Of a stretch of DNA of 64,000 nucleotides, positions 49,290 through 58,397 are shown one piece after another. A program made the translations under genes and the position numbers. Every line of letters begins with the position of its first letter. Position 1 is the first letter of the stretch. The notes beneath the pieces are model-generated. The model was not told the origin of the DNA, ran no database searches, and saw nothing but the letters and a program-made list of their open reading frames with translations. This DNA is from Microcella putealis (lineage in GTDB: Bacteria > Actinomycetota > Actinomycetes > Actinomycetales > Microbacteriaceae): assembly GCF_004216575.1 (NCBI RefSeq), contig NZ_SGWW01000002.1:434001-498000 (forward strand), given 5' to 3'.

Positions 49290-50741
49290 GTGGACGAACG
49301 TGGCAAGAGCAGTGACAGCGCCGACCAGCCGCGGCGAAAGAATCGGTCGATCCTGAAGATCGCCGACGGGGTGCTGCGCGGCACCGCAGCCCCCACCCAA
49401 GTGCTGTCGGTCGCCGGCACGGAGGGGCAGCAGTCGCAGCGCCACGTGCGCCTCGTCACCGACCTGTGCCTGCGCGTGGGGGAGTCGATGCTCGCCACGG
49501 GGGCGTCGGCCGCCGACGTGGTCGCGATGGTGCTGCGGCTGAGCAGCGCGTACGGGGTCGACGGCATGCACGTCGACATCACGTTCACCTCGATCACCGT
49601 CTCGGTGCATCGCGGCATGAACGAAGACCCCATGTCGGTCATGCGCATCGTGCAGGTGCGCACCACCGACTACACGCGCCTGCAGAACGTTTACCTGCTC
49701 ATTGAGGAGATCATCGAGGGCGGCGGCCAGCTCACGGTCGAGCAGGCGCGCCAGCGCCTCACCACGATTTTGACGAGCCCCCACCCCTATCGCCGCTGGG
49801 TGGTCACCCTCGGTAAGGCGATTCTGACGGGCGGAGTGGTGGTGCTGTTCGACGTCGGCCTCGTGCTGGCGCTCGTCGCCGCGGTGGCTGCCGTGGTCTC
49901 TGACCTGATCACCCGCCAGTTGGGCAAGTGGTCGGTGCCGGGCTTCTTCGCCCAGATGACCGCCGCGATGGCGACGACCTGCATCGCCGTCGTTCTCTTC
50001 TGGCTGCGATCGGTGGGCATCGAGGTGCCGGGGTCGGAGGCCCCCACGGTCATCGTCATCGCCGGAATCGTCATGCTGCTGTCGGGCCTCGGGCTCACGT
50101 CGGCCGCGCGCGACGCGATCGACGGGTACTACGTCACCGCGACGGCGCGCGGTACGGAGGTCTTCATGCTCACGCTGGGCCTCGCCGTCGGCATCTCGGC
50201 GGTGCTGGGCATCGCGCTGCGGCTGGGCATTCCGGTCGACATCGCGACCTCGCTCGGCGACGGAATCGGCCTCGTGTCGGGGGTCGCCGGGGCGGCATTG
50301 ATCGGATGCGGTTTCGCGCTCACGTCGTACGTGCGGTTGCGCTTGGTGCCGCTCATGGCGGCCGCGACCGCCGCCGTCATGGCGCTGTTCCTGCTGGTCT
50401 CGCCGTACGTCGCGCAGCCGGGGCTCGCGCCGGGCATCGCCGCGGTCGCTGCGGGAGTCATCGGCTACCTCACCTACCGCTGGCTGAAGGTGCCGGAGGG
50501 CGCGACGACGACGGCGGCCATCATCGGGCTGATCCCGGGCCTCGCCGTGTACCGCGCGCTGTACGTGCTGGTCGATTCGAGTGCCGGCGTATTGGAGGCG
50601 CTGCCCGCGGCGGTCGACGCGCTCGCCACGGGAATTGGCCTCGCCGCCGGCACGGCGATCGGCGTATTCCTGGCCCGCCGCATCTTTGGCCTCGATCGGC
50701 AGGCGATGATCGCCGCTCGACGGGCGCGCGGGGCGCGATAG
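49290..50741 (+). CDS. threonine/serine exporter, ThrE family
   Basis: 483 residues from GTG. The N-terminal cytoplasmic DUF1212 domain (about residues 40-180; 'HVRLVTDLCLRVGESMLATG', 'VDITFTSITVSVHRGMNEDP') is followed by about ten transmembrane helices, including 'FDVGLVLALVAAVAAVVSD', 'AAIIGLIPGLAVYRALYVLV' and 'GIGLAAGTAIGVFLARRIFG'. Single-chain fused form (DUF1212 plus DUF3815), as in corynebacterial ThrE. Proton-motive-force-driven export of small hydroxy amino acids is the family role; substrate not proven here. Confidence 0.93.
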   Translation: MDERGKSSDSADQPRRKNRSILKIADGVLRGTAAPTQVLSVAGTEGQQSQRHVRLVTDLCLRVGESMLATGASAADVVAMVLRLSSAYGVDGMHVDITFTSITVSVHRGMNEDPMSVMRIVQVRTTDYTRLQNVYLLIEEIIEGGGQLTVEQARQRLTTILTSPHPYRRWVVTLGKAILTGGVVVLFDVGLVLALVAAVAAVVSDLITRQLGKWSVPGFFAQMTAAMATTCIAVVLFWLRSVGIEVPGSEAPTVIVIAGIVMLLSGLGLTSAARDAIDGYYVTATARGTEVFMLTLGLAVGISAVLGIALRLGIPVDIATSLGDGIGLVSGVAGAALIGCGFALTSYVRLRLVPLMAAATAAVMALFLLVSPYVAQPGLAPGIAAVAAGVIGYLTYRWLKVPEGATTTAAIIGLIPGLAVYRALYVLVDSSAGVLEALPAAVDALATGIGLAAGTAIGVFLARRIFGLDRQAMIAARRARGAR

Positions 50742-50762
50742 CGCGGCATCATCTGTGTGAAC

Positions 50763-50781
50763 GTACGGCAATATGCCGTAC
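50763..50781. promoter_or_regulatory. palindromic operator of the DUF1778/GNAT toxin-antitoxin operon
   Basis: GTACGGCA-ATA-TGCCGTAC, a perfect 8-base inverted repeat with 3-base centre. A TACATT -10 (50779-50784) overlaps its right edge and ends 7 bases before the ATG at 50792. This fits autorepression by the antitoxin or antitoxin-toxin complex. Confidence 0.8.
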
Positions 50782-50791
50782 ATTTCACTGC

Positions 50792-51067
50792 ATGAGTTCT
50801 CGCACTAGTGACCGGGTCGAGTTTCGGCTGCCTGCTCAGCAAAAGGGAGAGCTGGAGGCCGCATCGGACGCGCTGGGGCTGACGACGTCGGCCTTCGTCA
50901 AGCAGGCCGCGCTCGAGGCGGCGCGGCGCGTGCTGACCGAAGAGCGTCAGGTCAGGCTCTCAGAGGATGCGTGGGCGAAGTTCGTCGATGCCGTCGACAA
51001 GCCCGGCACCGTCAACGCCGGCCTCGCCGAGCTGCTGTCGCGCCCTTCGCGCTTCTCGACCGAGTGA
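50792..51067 (+). CDS. DUF1778 ribbon-helix-helix antitoxin
   Basis: 91 residues. 'DRVEFRLPAQQKGELEAASD' then 'ALGLTTSAFVKQAALEAARR' is the RHH DNA-binding part; the C-terminal 'LSEDAWAKFVDAVDKPGTVN' is the toxin-wrapping tail of DUF1778 (TacA/AtaR-like) antitoxins. Overlaps the toxin gene by four bases. Confidence 0.93.
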   Translation: MSSRTSDRVEFRLPAQQKGELEAASDALGLTTSAFVKQAALEAARRVLTEERQVRLSEDAWAKFVDAVDKPGTVNAGLAELLSRPSRFSTE

Positions 51068-51579
51068 CCTCGTACACACCGCCTCGCGCGCTTACCCGCA
51101 GAGACAAGGTCGGGAAGTTTGACTGCGGCGTCGACTCGCTCAACTCGTGGTTCCGCACCCTCGCGCTTCGCAACCAAGAATCAGGGGCCTCGCGAACATT
51201 CATCACCCTCGACGGTGAGGGGCGAATCGCCGGGTTTTACTCGCTCTCGTCATTCTCTATCGTCAAAGCCGAGGTGGGGAACGCTGGGTTGGGCATGCCC
51301 GACCCCACCCCGGCGACGTTGATTGGGCGGCTCGCCGTTCACGTCGACCACCGCGGCCAGGGCCTCGGGGTGTCGCTGCTGCGGGACACGGTCGAGCGGG
51401 CCATTCGCGTGTCACTTGAGATCGGAAGCGCGGCGATCATCGCGCACGACCGGGACGAGTCGGTCGTCAGCTTCTATGAGCAGTTCGGATTCGCGCGTCT
51501 CGGTGGCGACCGGAAAACCCTGATGATTCCGATGGGGGATGCGGTCGCGACCATTCGGTCGCTTGAGACCGAGTCCTGA
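51064..51579 (+). CDS. GNAT-family toxin, TacT/AtaT type
   Basis: 171 residues from GTG at 51064. 'FDCGVDSLNSWFRTLALRNQ' at the start and 'TLIGRLAVHVDHRGQGLGVS' (acetyl-CoA loop) are typical of toxins that acetylate the amino acid on charged tRNA and stop translation. 'VVSFYEQFGFARLGGD' is the usual C-terminal strand. The conserved Tyr near the end is present in SFYEQFGF. Paired with the DUF1778 antitoxin, the standard order. Confidence 0.92.
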   Translation: MTSYTPPRALTRRDKVGKFDCGVDSLNSWFRTLALRNQESGASRTFITLDGEGRIAGFYSLSSFSIVKAEVGNAGLGMPDPTPATLIGRLAVHVDHRGQGLGVSLLRDTVERAIRVSLEIGSAAIIAHDRDESVVSFYEQFGFARLGGDRKTLMIPMGDAVATIRSLETES

Positions 51580-51617
51580 CAGCCTCGGGCGACGTGCGCC
51601 GACACAACCGCCGGCAG

Positions 51618-54617
51618 CTACGCGGTCGCACCCGCCGCCTTCCGCGGCCCACGCCAGCCGACGGCGAGCGCGAGCCAGCCGCCGGCGATGCCCGCCAGCG
51701 CTCCGATGCCCGAGATGGCGAGGCGCGGGTCGTCGGCGGGCAGCTCGAGGGTGATCCAGACGAACAGCACGACGGCGCTCACGCCGAGGGCGGGTGCAAG
51801 CCACCGCAGCACGTCGCGGGCGAGGCCTTCTGCGACGTCGCCACTGGGGCGGCGCGGCGCGCCCACCGCGCACAGGCCGCCGAGCGCCAGCCCGAGGACG
51901 CCGATGCCGATTGCCACCGCGGGCGGGGTGACCTCGGCGAGCGTCTGCGCCCGCAGGGCGCCCTCGTCGGGGCCGGTGAAGGTGCCCGCCGGGAAGTCGA
52001 GCAGCACGCCGCTGTACGGCCGGTCGACGGCCCACGGGGTGCCGCCGTCGGCGTCGGTGCCGAGGCTCAGCGTGTACGTCTCGAGCCCGCCGCCGGCCGG
52101 CTCGACTCGCTCGGTGTAGGCGCCGTCGGCGAGATCGACGGGCACCTCACCGAAGGGGTAGGCGTCGATCATCCAGTCGTCGGCGCGGTCGGCCGTGTCG
52201 GGGTCGCGGTAGTCCCACCCGGCGACGATCGCGTCGTCGAGCAGCGCCGGGTCGGCGGTCATCGAGAAGGTGAACGGCTCGACGACGCGGTCATCGCCGC
52301 CGAAGCGTGAGCGCCAGCCGTCGAGCAGCGCCACCCAGTGCACGCGGTCGACCGTCTCGCCGTTCTGCCCGCGCACGGCCGCGACCGCTGCCGAGGCGAG
52401 CGTGTACTCGACGGTGAGGGTGTGCTCGCCGTCGAGTGGCTCAGCCATGGTCGTGCGCACGAGTTGCGTGTCGCCCTCGCGCTCGACGACGTGCGACACG
52501 TCGCGGCCGTCGAGCCGCACGTCGCCGATCGTGAGCCCCAGGCTCTGCCCGGTCACGCGGTCCGCCCACTGGCGAATCACCTGGCCGGGCTGTGAGGTGT
52601 TGCCGTCCATCAGCAGGCCGACCGTTTCGGTGACCGCGATCACGGCGCGACCATCGTCGGATCGGGTGAGTACGGCATCCGCCTCGAATGATTCGATTTC
52701 GGTGCCGTAGGTACCGAAGTCGTACGTATAGGCGGCGTAGTCGTTGCCGGCGATCGACGGGCTCGGAATCAGGGTGACGGTCAGCGCCGTGCCGACGAGG
52801 GCGAGCAGGGCGAGCGCGCGCACGGCGAGGCGCGGCGCGGTCAGGAAGTCGGGGGTGCGCCACGCGCTCGGGTCGCGGTCGTGGCCGAGCTCGGCCTCGA
52901 CCTGCTCGGCGATGGCGCTACCGGCGTCGCGCGCATCGGTGAGCAGCACGGCGTGAGCGAGCGCGGGGTCGCGCAGGGGGGTGCGGGCAAACAGCTGCGT
53001 GCGCTCGGCGTAGAGGTGCACGCCCTGCAGGTGCTGCCGCAGCACGGCGCCCTCGGTGGTCAGCGGATGCGCGGTGTACGCCAGCGCGACGATGATCGCC
53101 GCGAGCACGGTCGAGCCCGCAACGAAGGCGGCCGGCCACCACACGACGGCGAGCGGCACCTGGTACGACAGCTGCCGCACCACGCCCCACTGCACGATCG
53201 TGAGAGCGATGGGCGCCCAGATGAAGGCGTCGCGCACGAAACCGTGGGGGATGCGCCGCAAGCCCCGCGCATACTGCTCGCGGCTCTCGGCGAGGGTGAG
53301 GCTCGCGTAGCGGCGCAGCGCCCGGGGCAGATCGCCGAGACGGCCGGCGCGGCGGGCGGCGTGGCCGACGTGCTCGAGGGAGGCGCGGCGCGTGGCCGCG
53401 GGGGTGCGCCGGCGCAAGGTGGCGTGATGTTCGAGCTTTTCAGCGAGTTCGAGACCGCGCCGCGATCTCAGGATGCGCGCGGCCAGGCGCACGGAGACGT
53501 CGTCGGGCGGCTCTGACTGGGCGACGTACCAGGGGCGGCCGCGCGCGTCGCTCCAGGCGACGGCGCGGGCGGCGATAGCGAACAGCAGGGTGAGGGCGAG
53601 CAGTACGAGCGGGGCGAGCGGGCCCCACGTCTGCACCCAGAACCAGGTCGACGGCGGCGGCAGCTCGACGGTGCCCGGCTCGAGCACGACCGTGAACCAG
53701 GCGTTCGCGTTCGGGGGAATGTTCTGGTCGTTCGTCAGCTCGTACACTGAGCGCCCGGCGGGGGAGTCGGGTTCGGGCTCAAGCCACGACGAGGCGGCGA
53801 GTAAGGTCCACGCGAGGCCGCCACGCGGGTCGCGCACGAGGTTGTCGGTGAGCGCGTCAGAGAGGTCGAGGCGCATCGAGAAGTTGGTGAACGCGCTACC
53901 GAAGTTGGGGCCGAGAACATCCCACTCGAGCAGCTGTACGGGCTCGCCGCTCGCCTCGTCGATCGCGTCGGCGGCGAGGTGCTGCAGCGTGTAGCGCAGC
54001 ACGAACTCGTGGTCGCCCGTGAGGCGCTCGCCGGCGTCGAGGGTGAGCGTGAGCTCGGTGGGGGTCTCGACCGCGCGCGGCTCAAGAGGTTCGCCGTTCA
54101 GCGTCGCCTCGATGTCGCTCGGGTTGAGCTCATTGCCCTGGTACTGGGTGACCAGCAGGCGCTCAATGCCCGAGGCGTCGACGTCGTCGGGGAAGAACGC
54201 CGTGATGCGCTCCTCGACCCGGGTGACGAGGGTGCCGTCGTCGGCAATGTCGACCGTGTACTCGACGGCGAGGTCGCGGGCGATCCAGCGGTCGGTCGCC
54301 GTGTCGGCAGACGAGAGGATGTCGTCGAGCGTCATCGGCTTGTTGATGACCGGCCCAACCAGCAGGAAGATGCCGATGGCGGCGACGAGCATCCAGAACC
54401 CACGAATCGTGTAGCGCAGCGGTTCGCCGCCGTGCGAGCGCAACCAGCCCTCGAGGCTCAGCAAGAAGGCCGACAGCGCGGCCCAGAGGGGGGTGTGCCG
54501 GGGCGGGTCGACCGTCACGCTGCCGGCGGGTGGGGTGGCCGGGTCGGTCAAATCGGTGCCGGTCAGATCAGCGCCGGTTACATCACTGGTGGTCTCGTCT
54601 CGCCCGGCGTCAGTCAC
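51618..54617 (-). CDS. large membrane protein with two DUF2207-like domains
   Basis: 999 residues from GTG. The N-terminal 60 residues are Asp/Thr-rich, then a transmembrane helix near residues 70-90 ('FWMLVAAIGIFLLVGPVIN'). The first ectodomain (about 105-310) contains 'VDIADDGTLVTRVEERITAF' and 'LTGDHEFVLRYTLQHLA'. A helix near 335, a cytoplasmic stretch with two further helices near 500-550, and a second ectodomain (about 660-900; 'AVLTRSDDGRAVIAVTETVG', 'LDGEHTLTVEYTLASA') follow, then two C-terminal helices. The two ectodomains share the same strand pattern, so the protein looks internally duplicated. Function unknown. Confidence 0.82.
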   Translation of the reverse strand: MTDAGRDETTSDVTGADLTGTDLTDPATPPAGSVTVDPPRHTPLWAALSAFLLSLEGWLRSHGGEPLRYTIRGFWMLVAAIGIFLLVGPVINKPMTLDDILSSADTATDRWIARDLAVEYTVDIADDGTLVTRVEERITAFFPDDVDASGIERLLVTQYQGNELNPSDIEATLNGEPLEPRAVETPTELTLTLDAGERLTGDHEFVLRYTLQHLAADAIDEASGEPVQLLEWDVLGPNFGSAFTNFSMRLDLSDALTDNLVRDPRGGLAWTLLAASSWLEPEPDSPAGRSVYELTNDQNIPPNANAWFTVVLEPGTVELPPPSTWFWVQTWGPLAPLVLLALTLLFAIAARAVAWSDARGRPWYVAQSEPPDDVSVRLAARILRSRRGLELAEKLEHHATLRRRTPAATRRASLEHVGHAARRAGRLGDLPRALRRYASLTLAESREQYARGLRRIPHGFVRDAFIWAPIALTIVQWGVVRQLSYQVPLAVVWWPAAFVAGSTVLAAIIVALAYTAHPLTTEGAVLRQHLQGVHLYAERTQLFARTPLRDPALAHAVLLTDARDAGSAIAEQVEAELGHDRDPSAWRTPDFLTAPRLAVRALALLALVGTALTVTLIPSPSIAGNDYAAYTYDFGTYGTEIESFEADAVLTRSDDGRAVIAVTETVGLLMDGNTSQPGQVIRQWADRVTGQSLGLTIGDVRLDGRDVSHVVEREGDTQLVRTTMAEPLDGEHTLTVEYTLASAAVAAVRGQNGETVDRVHWVALLDGWRSRFGGDDRVVEPFTFSMTADPALLDDAIVAGWDYRDPDTADRADDWMIDAYPFGEVPVDLADGAYTERVEPAGGGLETYTLSLGTDADGGTPWAVDRPYSGVLLDFPAGTFTGPDEGALRAQTLAEVTPPAVAIGIGVLGLALGGLCAVGAPRRPSGDVAEGLARDVLRWLAPALGVSAVVLFVWITLELPADDPRLAISGIGALAGIAGGWLALAVGWRGPRKAAGATA

Positions 54618-54686
54618 AGCGGCTGAGTCTAGAAGTTTCGTCGACTGTGCGGGGTGCGGCGCGCACGGGCCCGGCGGTCGATGGGG

Positions 54687-55478
54687 TCAGCGGGGCTCGG
54701 CAGGCGCTTCGGGCCTGAGCGTCAGCACCTCGGGCCCGGCCTCGGTGATCGCGATCGTGTGCTCCGCGTGGGAGCTGAGGCTGCCGGTTGCGCTGCGCAG
54801 GGTCCAGCCGTCGGGATCGGTGACGAGCTCGGCGGTGCCGGTCATCACCCACGGCTCAAGCGCGAGCAGCAGGCCGGGGCGCAGCACGTAGCCGCGGCCC
54901 GGGCGGCCGGCGTTCGCGATATGCGGGTCTTGGTGCATCGTCGAGCCGATGCCGTGCCCGCCGTACTCGAGGTTCACGGGGTAGCCGGCCGCCTGCAGCA
55001 CCGTGCCGATGGCGTGCGAGATGTCGCCCGTGCGGTTGCCGACGACGGCGGCCGCGATGCCGGCCTCGAGCGCCCGCTCGGTGGTGGCGATGAGTGCCTC
55101 GGCCTCGGGGTGACGCGCCCCACCGACCACGAAGGTGAGCGCCGAGTCGGCGGCGACACCGCCCCGCTCGACGGCGAGGTCGAGCGTCAGCATGTCGCCC
55201 TCGCGCAGGCGGTAGTCGCGGGGCTTCGCATGCAGCACCGCGTCGTTTACGGCCGTGCAAATGTAGTGCCCGAACGCCCCGCGCCCGAAGGAGGGCGCGT
55301 AGTCGACGTAACACGAGCGGGCGCCGGCGCGCTCGATCGCCTCGCGGGCCCACGCATCGATCTCGAGCAGGTTGGTGCCCCCGCGGATGCGCGCCCTCAG
55401 CGCCAGCAAAATCTCGCCCACCAGCCGCCCCGTCGAGCGGGCATCAACGAGGTCGGATGCGGTCAGGATTTCGATCAC
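54687..55478 (-). CDS. map: methionine aminopeptidase, type I
   Basis: 263 residues from GTG. Metal ligands visible: Asp in 'DMLTLDLAVERGGVAADSAL' (two Asp), His in 'YGGHGIGSTMHQDPHIAN', Glu in 'LLLALEPWVMTG' and Glu in 'LSSHAEHTIAIT'. Actinobacteria often carry two map genes; this one is at the 3' end of an ABC/two-component operon and overlaps the response regulator by four bases, so it may be the non-housekeeping copy. Confidence 0.95.
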   Translation of the reverse strand: MIEILTASDLVDARSTGRLVGEILLALRARIRGGTNLLEIDAWAREAIERAGARSCYVDYAPSFGRGAFGHYICTAVNDAVLHAKPRDYRLREGDMLTLDLAVERGGVAADSALTFVVGGARHPEAEALIATTERALEAGIAAAVVGNRTGDISHAIGTVLQAAGYPVNLEYGGHGIGSTMHQDPHIANAGRPGRGYVLRPGLLLALEPWVMTGTAELVTDPDGWTLRSATGSLSSHAEHTIAITEAGPEVLTLRPEAPAEPR

Positions 55479-56272
55479 GGTGCGCTCGGCCCCTGGGTGT
55501 CGTCGTCGTTGTCGCTGTTGTTGTCGAGGTCAATGGGGGCGGTGCCCGCGTCGCGACCCGCCACGCCCAGCTCGTAGGCGAGGATCACCGCCTGCACCCG
55601 GTCGCGCAGCTCAAGCTTCTGCAGAATGCGGCCGACGTGGGTCTTCACCGTCGACTCGCTCACCCACAGCTCGGCGCCGATCTCGGCGTTCGTCGCCCCG
55701 CCCGCGATCAGTGCGAACACGTCGCGCTCGCGCTCGGTGAGGGCGGCGAGCCGGGCCGAGGCGCGCTCCTCTGCGCCCGCGACGGCGCGCGCATCGCCAG
55801 CGGCGCACTGCTCGCCGTCGTGCTCGGCGCCCTCGCGCGGCAGGTGCGGGGCGGCCACCTCGATGAGCCGCGCGGTGATGCGCGGGGCGACCACCGCATC
55901 CCCCCGATGCACCGCCTGAATCGCGTCGACCAAGTCGGCAGGCTTCGTGTCTTTCAACAAGAACCCGGAAGCGCCCGCGCGCAGCGCGCCGAACGCGTAC
56001 TCGTCGAGGTCAAACGTCGTGAGCGCCAGCACGCGGGTGCTCGGCAGTTCTGCCGTGATGATCGTCGTCGCGGCGATGCCGTCGACGCCCGGCATGCGGA
56101 TATCCATGAGCACGACGTCGGGCGTGAGCTCTCGGGCAGTCGTGATCGCGGTGCCGCCGTCGGGCGCCTCGCCGACGACCTCGAGCGCGGGATGGGCGTC
56201 GAGAATCAGGCGGAAGCCGTAGCGAATGAGTTCTTGGTCGTCGGCAATGAGGATGCGGATGGGCGTGGTCAT
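55475..56272 (-). CDS. NarL/LuxR-family response regulator
   Basis: 265 residues. Receiver domain with phospho-acceptor Asp in 'PDVVLMDIRMPGVDGIAA' and Lys in 'FLLKDTKPADL'. LuxR-type HTH at about 190-250 ('LTERERDVFALIAGGATNAE'). The linker is unusually long, about 40 residues rich in Ala, Glu and His ('REGAEHDGEQCAAGDARAVA'). The C-terminus is Asp/Asn-rich. ATGA overlap with the histidine kinase gene and four-base overlap with map. Confidence 0.93.
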   Translation of the reverse strand: MTTPIRILIADDQELIRYGFRLILDAHPALEVVGEAPDGGTAITTARELTPDVVLMDIRMPGVDGIAATTIITAELPSTRVLALTTFDLDEYAFGALRAGASGFLLKDTKPADLVDAIQAVHRGDAVVAPRITARLIEVAAPHLPREGAEHDGEQCAAGDARAVAGAEERASARLAALTERERDVFALIAGGATNAEIGAELWVSESTVKTHVGRILQKLELRDRVQAVILAYELGVAGRDAGTAPIDLDNNSDNDDDTQGPSAP

Positions 56273-57549
56273 GGGGAGCTCCTGTCGAGCGGGATGCGGG
56301 CGGAGACCCTCCAGCCGCGGGCGGGGCCGGGGCCGGCGGTGAGCTCGCCGCCGAAGAGGGCGACGCGCTCGCGCATGCCGATGAGGCCGCGGCCGACAGC
56401 CGGAGACGAGGCGGAGGGGACCGCGCCATCGTCGGAGACGGTGACGGTCACGGCCTCGTCACCCCAGTCGAGCGCGACGCGGGCCCGGCTCACGCGCGAT
56501 CCGTGGCGCAGGGTGTTCGTCAGCGACTCTTGCACGACGCGGTAGACGGTGAGCTCGAGAGCGGGGTCGGCGTGCGGGGTGCCGCGCGTCGTCACGGTGA
56601 CGGGCAGGCCTGCCCCCTGAACGGCGGCGATCAGCGCACCGAGGTCGCTGATCGCGGGCTGCGGGGCGCGCTCGGGCGGCGCGTCGTCCCCGCGAACGGT
56701 GCCGAGCATCCGACGAACCTCGCCGAGGGTGCGCCGGCCGGTGTCGGCGGCGCGTTCCATGGCGCGTTGCGCATTCTCGGGATGCTCGGGTGCGGCCGCG
56801 CGCGCCCCCTCCGACAGGGCGATCATCACCGACAGGCTGTGGGCGATGACGTCGTGCATCTCGCGGGCGATGCGCTCGCGCTCAAGACCTCGGGCGATCT
56901 CGGCCTGCGCGTCGCGCTCGCGGGCGAGCTGTGCGGCACGCTCGACGAGGGCGGCGACGTAGCGATTGCGCGAGCCGACGTTTGTGCCGATGAGCGTGGC
57001 GATCAGCAGCACGGCGATACCGGTGATGGTTCCGCTGATGACGAGGGAAAGGGTGGGCTCGCCCGCGGCGGCGGGTTCGATGAGTGCGTTAGGCGCCCAC
57101 ACGGCTCCGACGACGCTCGCGAGCGCAGCTGCAGCGGCGCCCGCGACGAAGGACACCCACGCGGTGCGGGTCGAGCGGTAGACGCCGATCGCGTAGATGG
57201 TGATGAGGGGGAGGAAGATCTCGACGGCGGTGCCGACGGCTGCTCCGGCGATCAGAAGCACATTCGCGATAGCGAACGTGGCGAGAGGGAACCTGCGGCG
57301 CAGCGTCACCACCGCAGCACCCGCGACAGTCATGGCGACGACCAGGCCGAGGGCGGGGGCGCCCGGGGCGACCGCCGCGATGACGACGAAGATCGCCGCG
57401 ACCAGAACGTAGGCCGCGGCGACCAGCGAGTCGGTCACCCACGGGTGGGCGTGCAGGTACCGCCGCACCACGCCGGGCGGGCGGGGCAGCGCGAGACCGT
57501 CCGGCACCCCCGTGGAGGTGCCGGACGGTGGGTTCGAACTGGTCGTCAC
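56269..57549 (-). CDS. sensor histidine kinase (HisKA_3 type)
   Basis: 426 residues from GTG. About six transmembrane helices in residues 30-215, then a dimerisation/phospho-acceptor segment 'EMHDVIAHSLSVMIALSEGA' (His in EMHD) and an HATPase with 'VYRVVQESLTNTLRHG' (N box) and 'GRGLIGMRERVALFGGEL' (G box). No periplasmic sensor domain, typical of kinases that sense envelope stress or drugs through the membrane next to an ABC exporter. Overlaps both neighbours by four bases. Confidence 0.93.
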   Translation of the reverse strand: MTTSSNPPSGTSTGVPDGLALPRPPGVVRRYLHAHPWVTDSLVAAAYVLVAAIFVVIAAVAPGAPALGLVVAMTVAGAAVVTLRRRFPLATFAIANVLLIAGAAVGTAVEIFLPLITIYAIGVYRSTRTAWVSFVAGAAAAALASVVGAVWAPNALIEPAAAGEPTLSLVISGTITGIAVLLIATLIGTNVGSRNRYVAALVERAAQLARERDAQAEIARGLERERIAREMHDVIAHSLSVMIALSEGARAAAPEHPENAQRAMERAADTGRRTLGEVRRMLGTVRGDDAPPERAPQPAISDLGALIAAVQGAGLPVTVTTRGTPHADPALELTVYRVVQESLTNTLRHGSRVSRARVALDWGDEAVTVTVSDDGAVPSASSPAVGRGLIGMRERVALFGGELTAGPGPARGWRVSARIPLDRSSP

Positions 57550-58397
57550 GCGTCCTGGCGCTTCAGTCGGATCGCTCCGAGGATGAACGCGGCGAGCGTC
57601 CAGGCGAGGGCCACGAGGCCGCCCTGCCACGGCTCGAGCAGGCCCAGGCCGAACTGGTCGGGGTTGTCCGAGAACGGGAGTTGCGCCATGGCCGAACCCG
57701 CTGACGAGAACAGGTAGGGAGTGACGTCTGACACCCAGTCGGCGACGATCGCCAGGAGCGATACGGCCGTGTCGAGCACCAGCATGACTCCGAGCGCTGC
57801 GGCAATGCCTCCCGCGGTTGACCGCAGCAGCGTGCCGAGGCCGATGGCGAACACCGAGACGAGGCCCAGGTAAACGGCCGAGCCCGCGAGGGCGATGGCG
57901 AGGCCATCCTCGGCGAGGCCAGCAGCGGTTCCCTGCCCGTCGAAGATCGGGTACGTGGCGGCCCACGAGCCGAACACGGTCACAAAGCCCACGGCCGTCA
58001 CGAGCGTGAACAGCACAAGCGACTTCGCGACCAGCACCGACAGGCGGCCCGGCACGGCGGCGAGCGTCGACTTGATCATGCCCGTCGAGTACTCGCCGGT
58101 GATGACGAGAACGCCGAGGACGGCGGCGATCAGCTGGCCGAAGCCGACGCCGATCGTCGTCGCGGTCAACACCGTGTTGGGGTCGGCGACGGCTTGTTCG
58201 CCACCGAGGGCGGAACCGAGGCTCGCGATCATGAGCGACAGGCCCACGCCGAGCACGACGATCAGCGCCAGCGACCAGACGGTCGAGCGCAGGCTCGTCA
58301 GCTTGATCCATTCGGAGCGCAGGATGCGCCCGAAGGTGAGTCGCGCATCCGATCGGATGGTGGCGGCCGGTTGACGAGTCAGGGTTGCGGCGGTCAT
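57546..58397 (-). CDS. ABC transporter permease (ABC-2 type)
   Basis: 283 residues with six hydrophobic segments, e.g. 'TVWSLALIVVLGVGLSLMIA', 'LIAAVLGVLVITGEYSTGMI' and 'GGIAAALGVMLVLDTAVSLL'. 'ITGEYSTGMIKSTLAAVPGR' is the conserved ABC-2 segment. Partner of the adjacent ATPase. Confidence 0.92.
   Translation of the reverse strand: MTAATLTRQPAATIRSDARLTFGRILRSEWIKLTSLRSTVWSLALIVVLGVGLSLMIASLGSALGGEQAVADPNTVLTATTIGVGFGQLIAAVLGVLVITGEYSTGMIKSTLAAVPGRLSVLVAKSLVLFTLVTAVGFVTVFGSWAATYPIFDGQGTAAGLAEDGLAIALAGSAVYLGLVSVFAIGLGTLLRSTAGGIAAALGVMLVLDTAVSLLAIVADWVSDVTPYLFSSAGSAMAQLPFSDNPDQFGLGLLEPWQGGLVALAWTLAAFILGAIRLKRQDA

Noticed and set aside
49266..50783. 505-codon minus-strand open frame opposite the ThrE-type gene
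   Set aside because: Extremely Arg/His/Gly-rich with no domain; the plus-strand exporter has helices and family motifs throughout.
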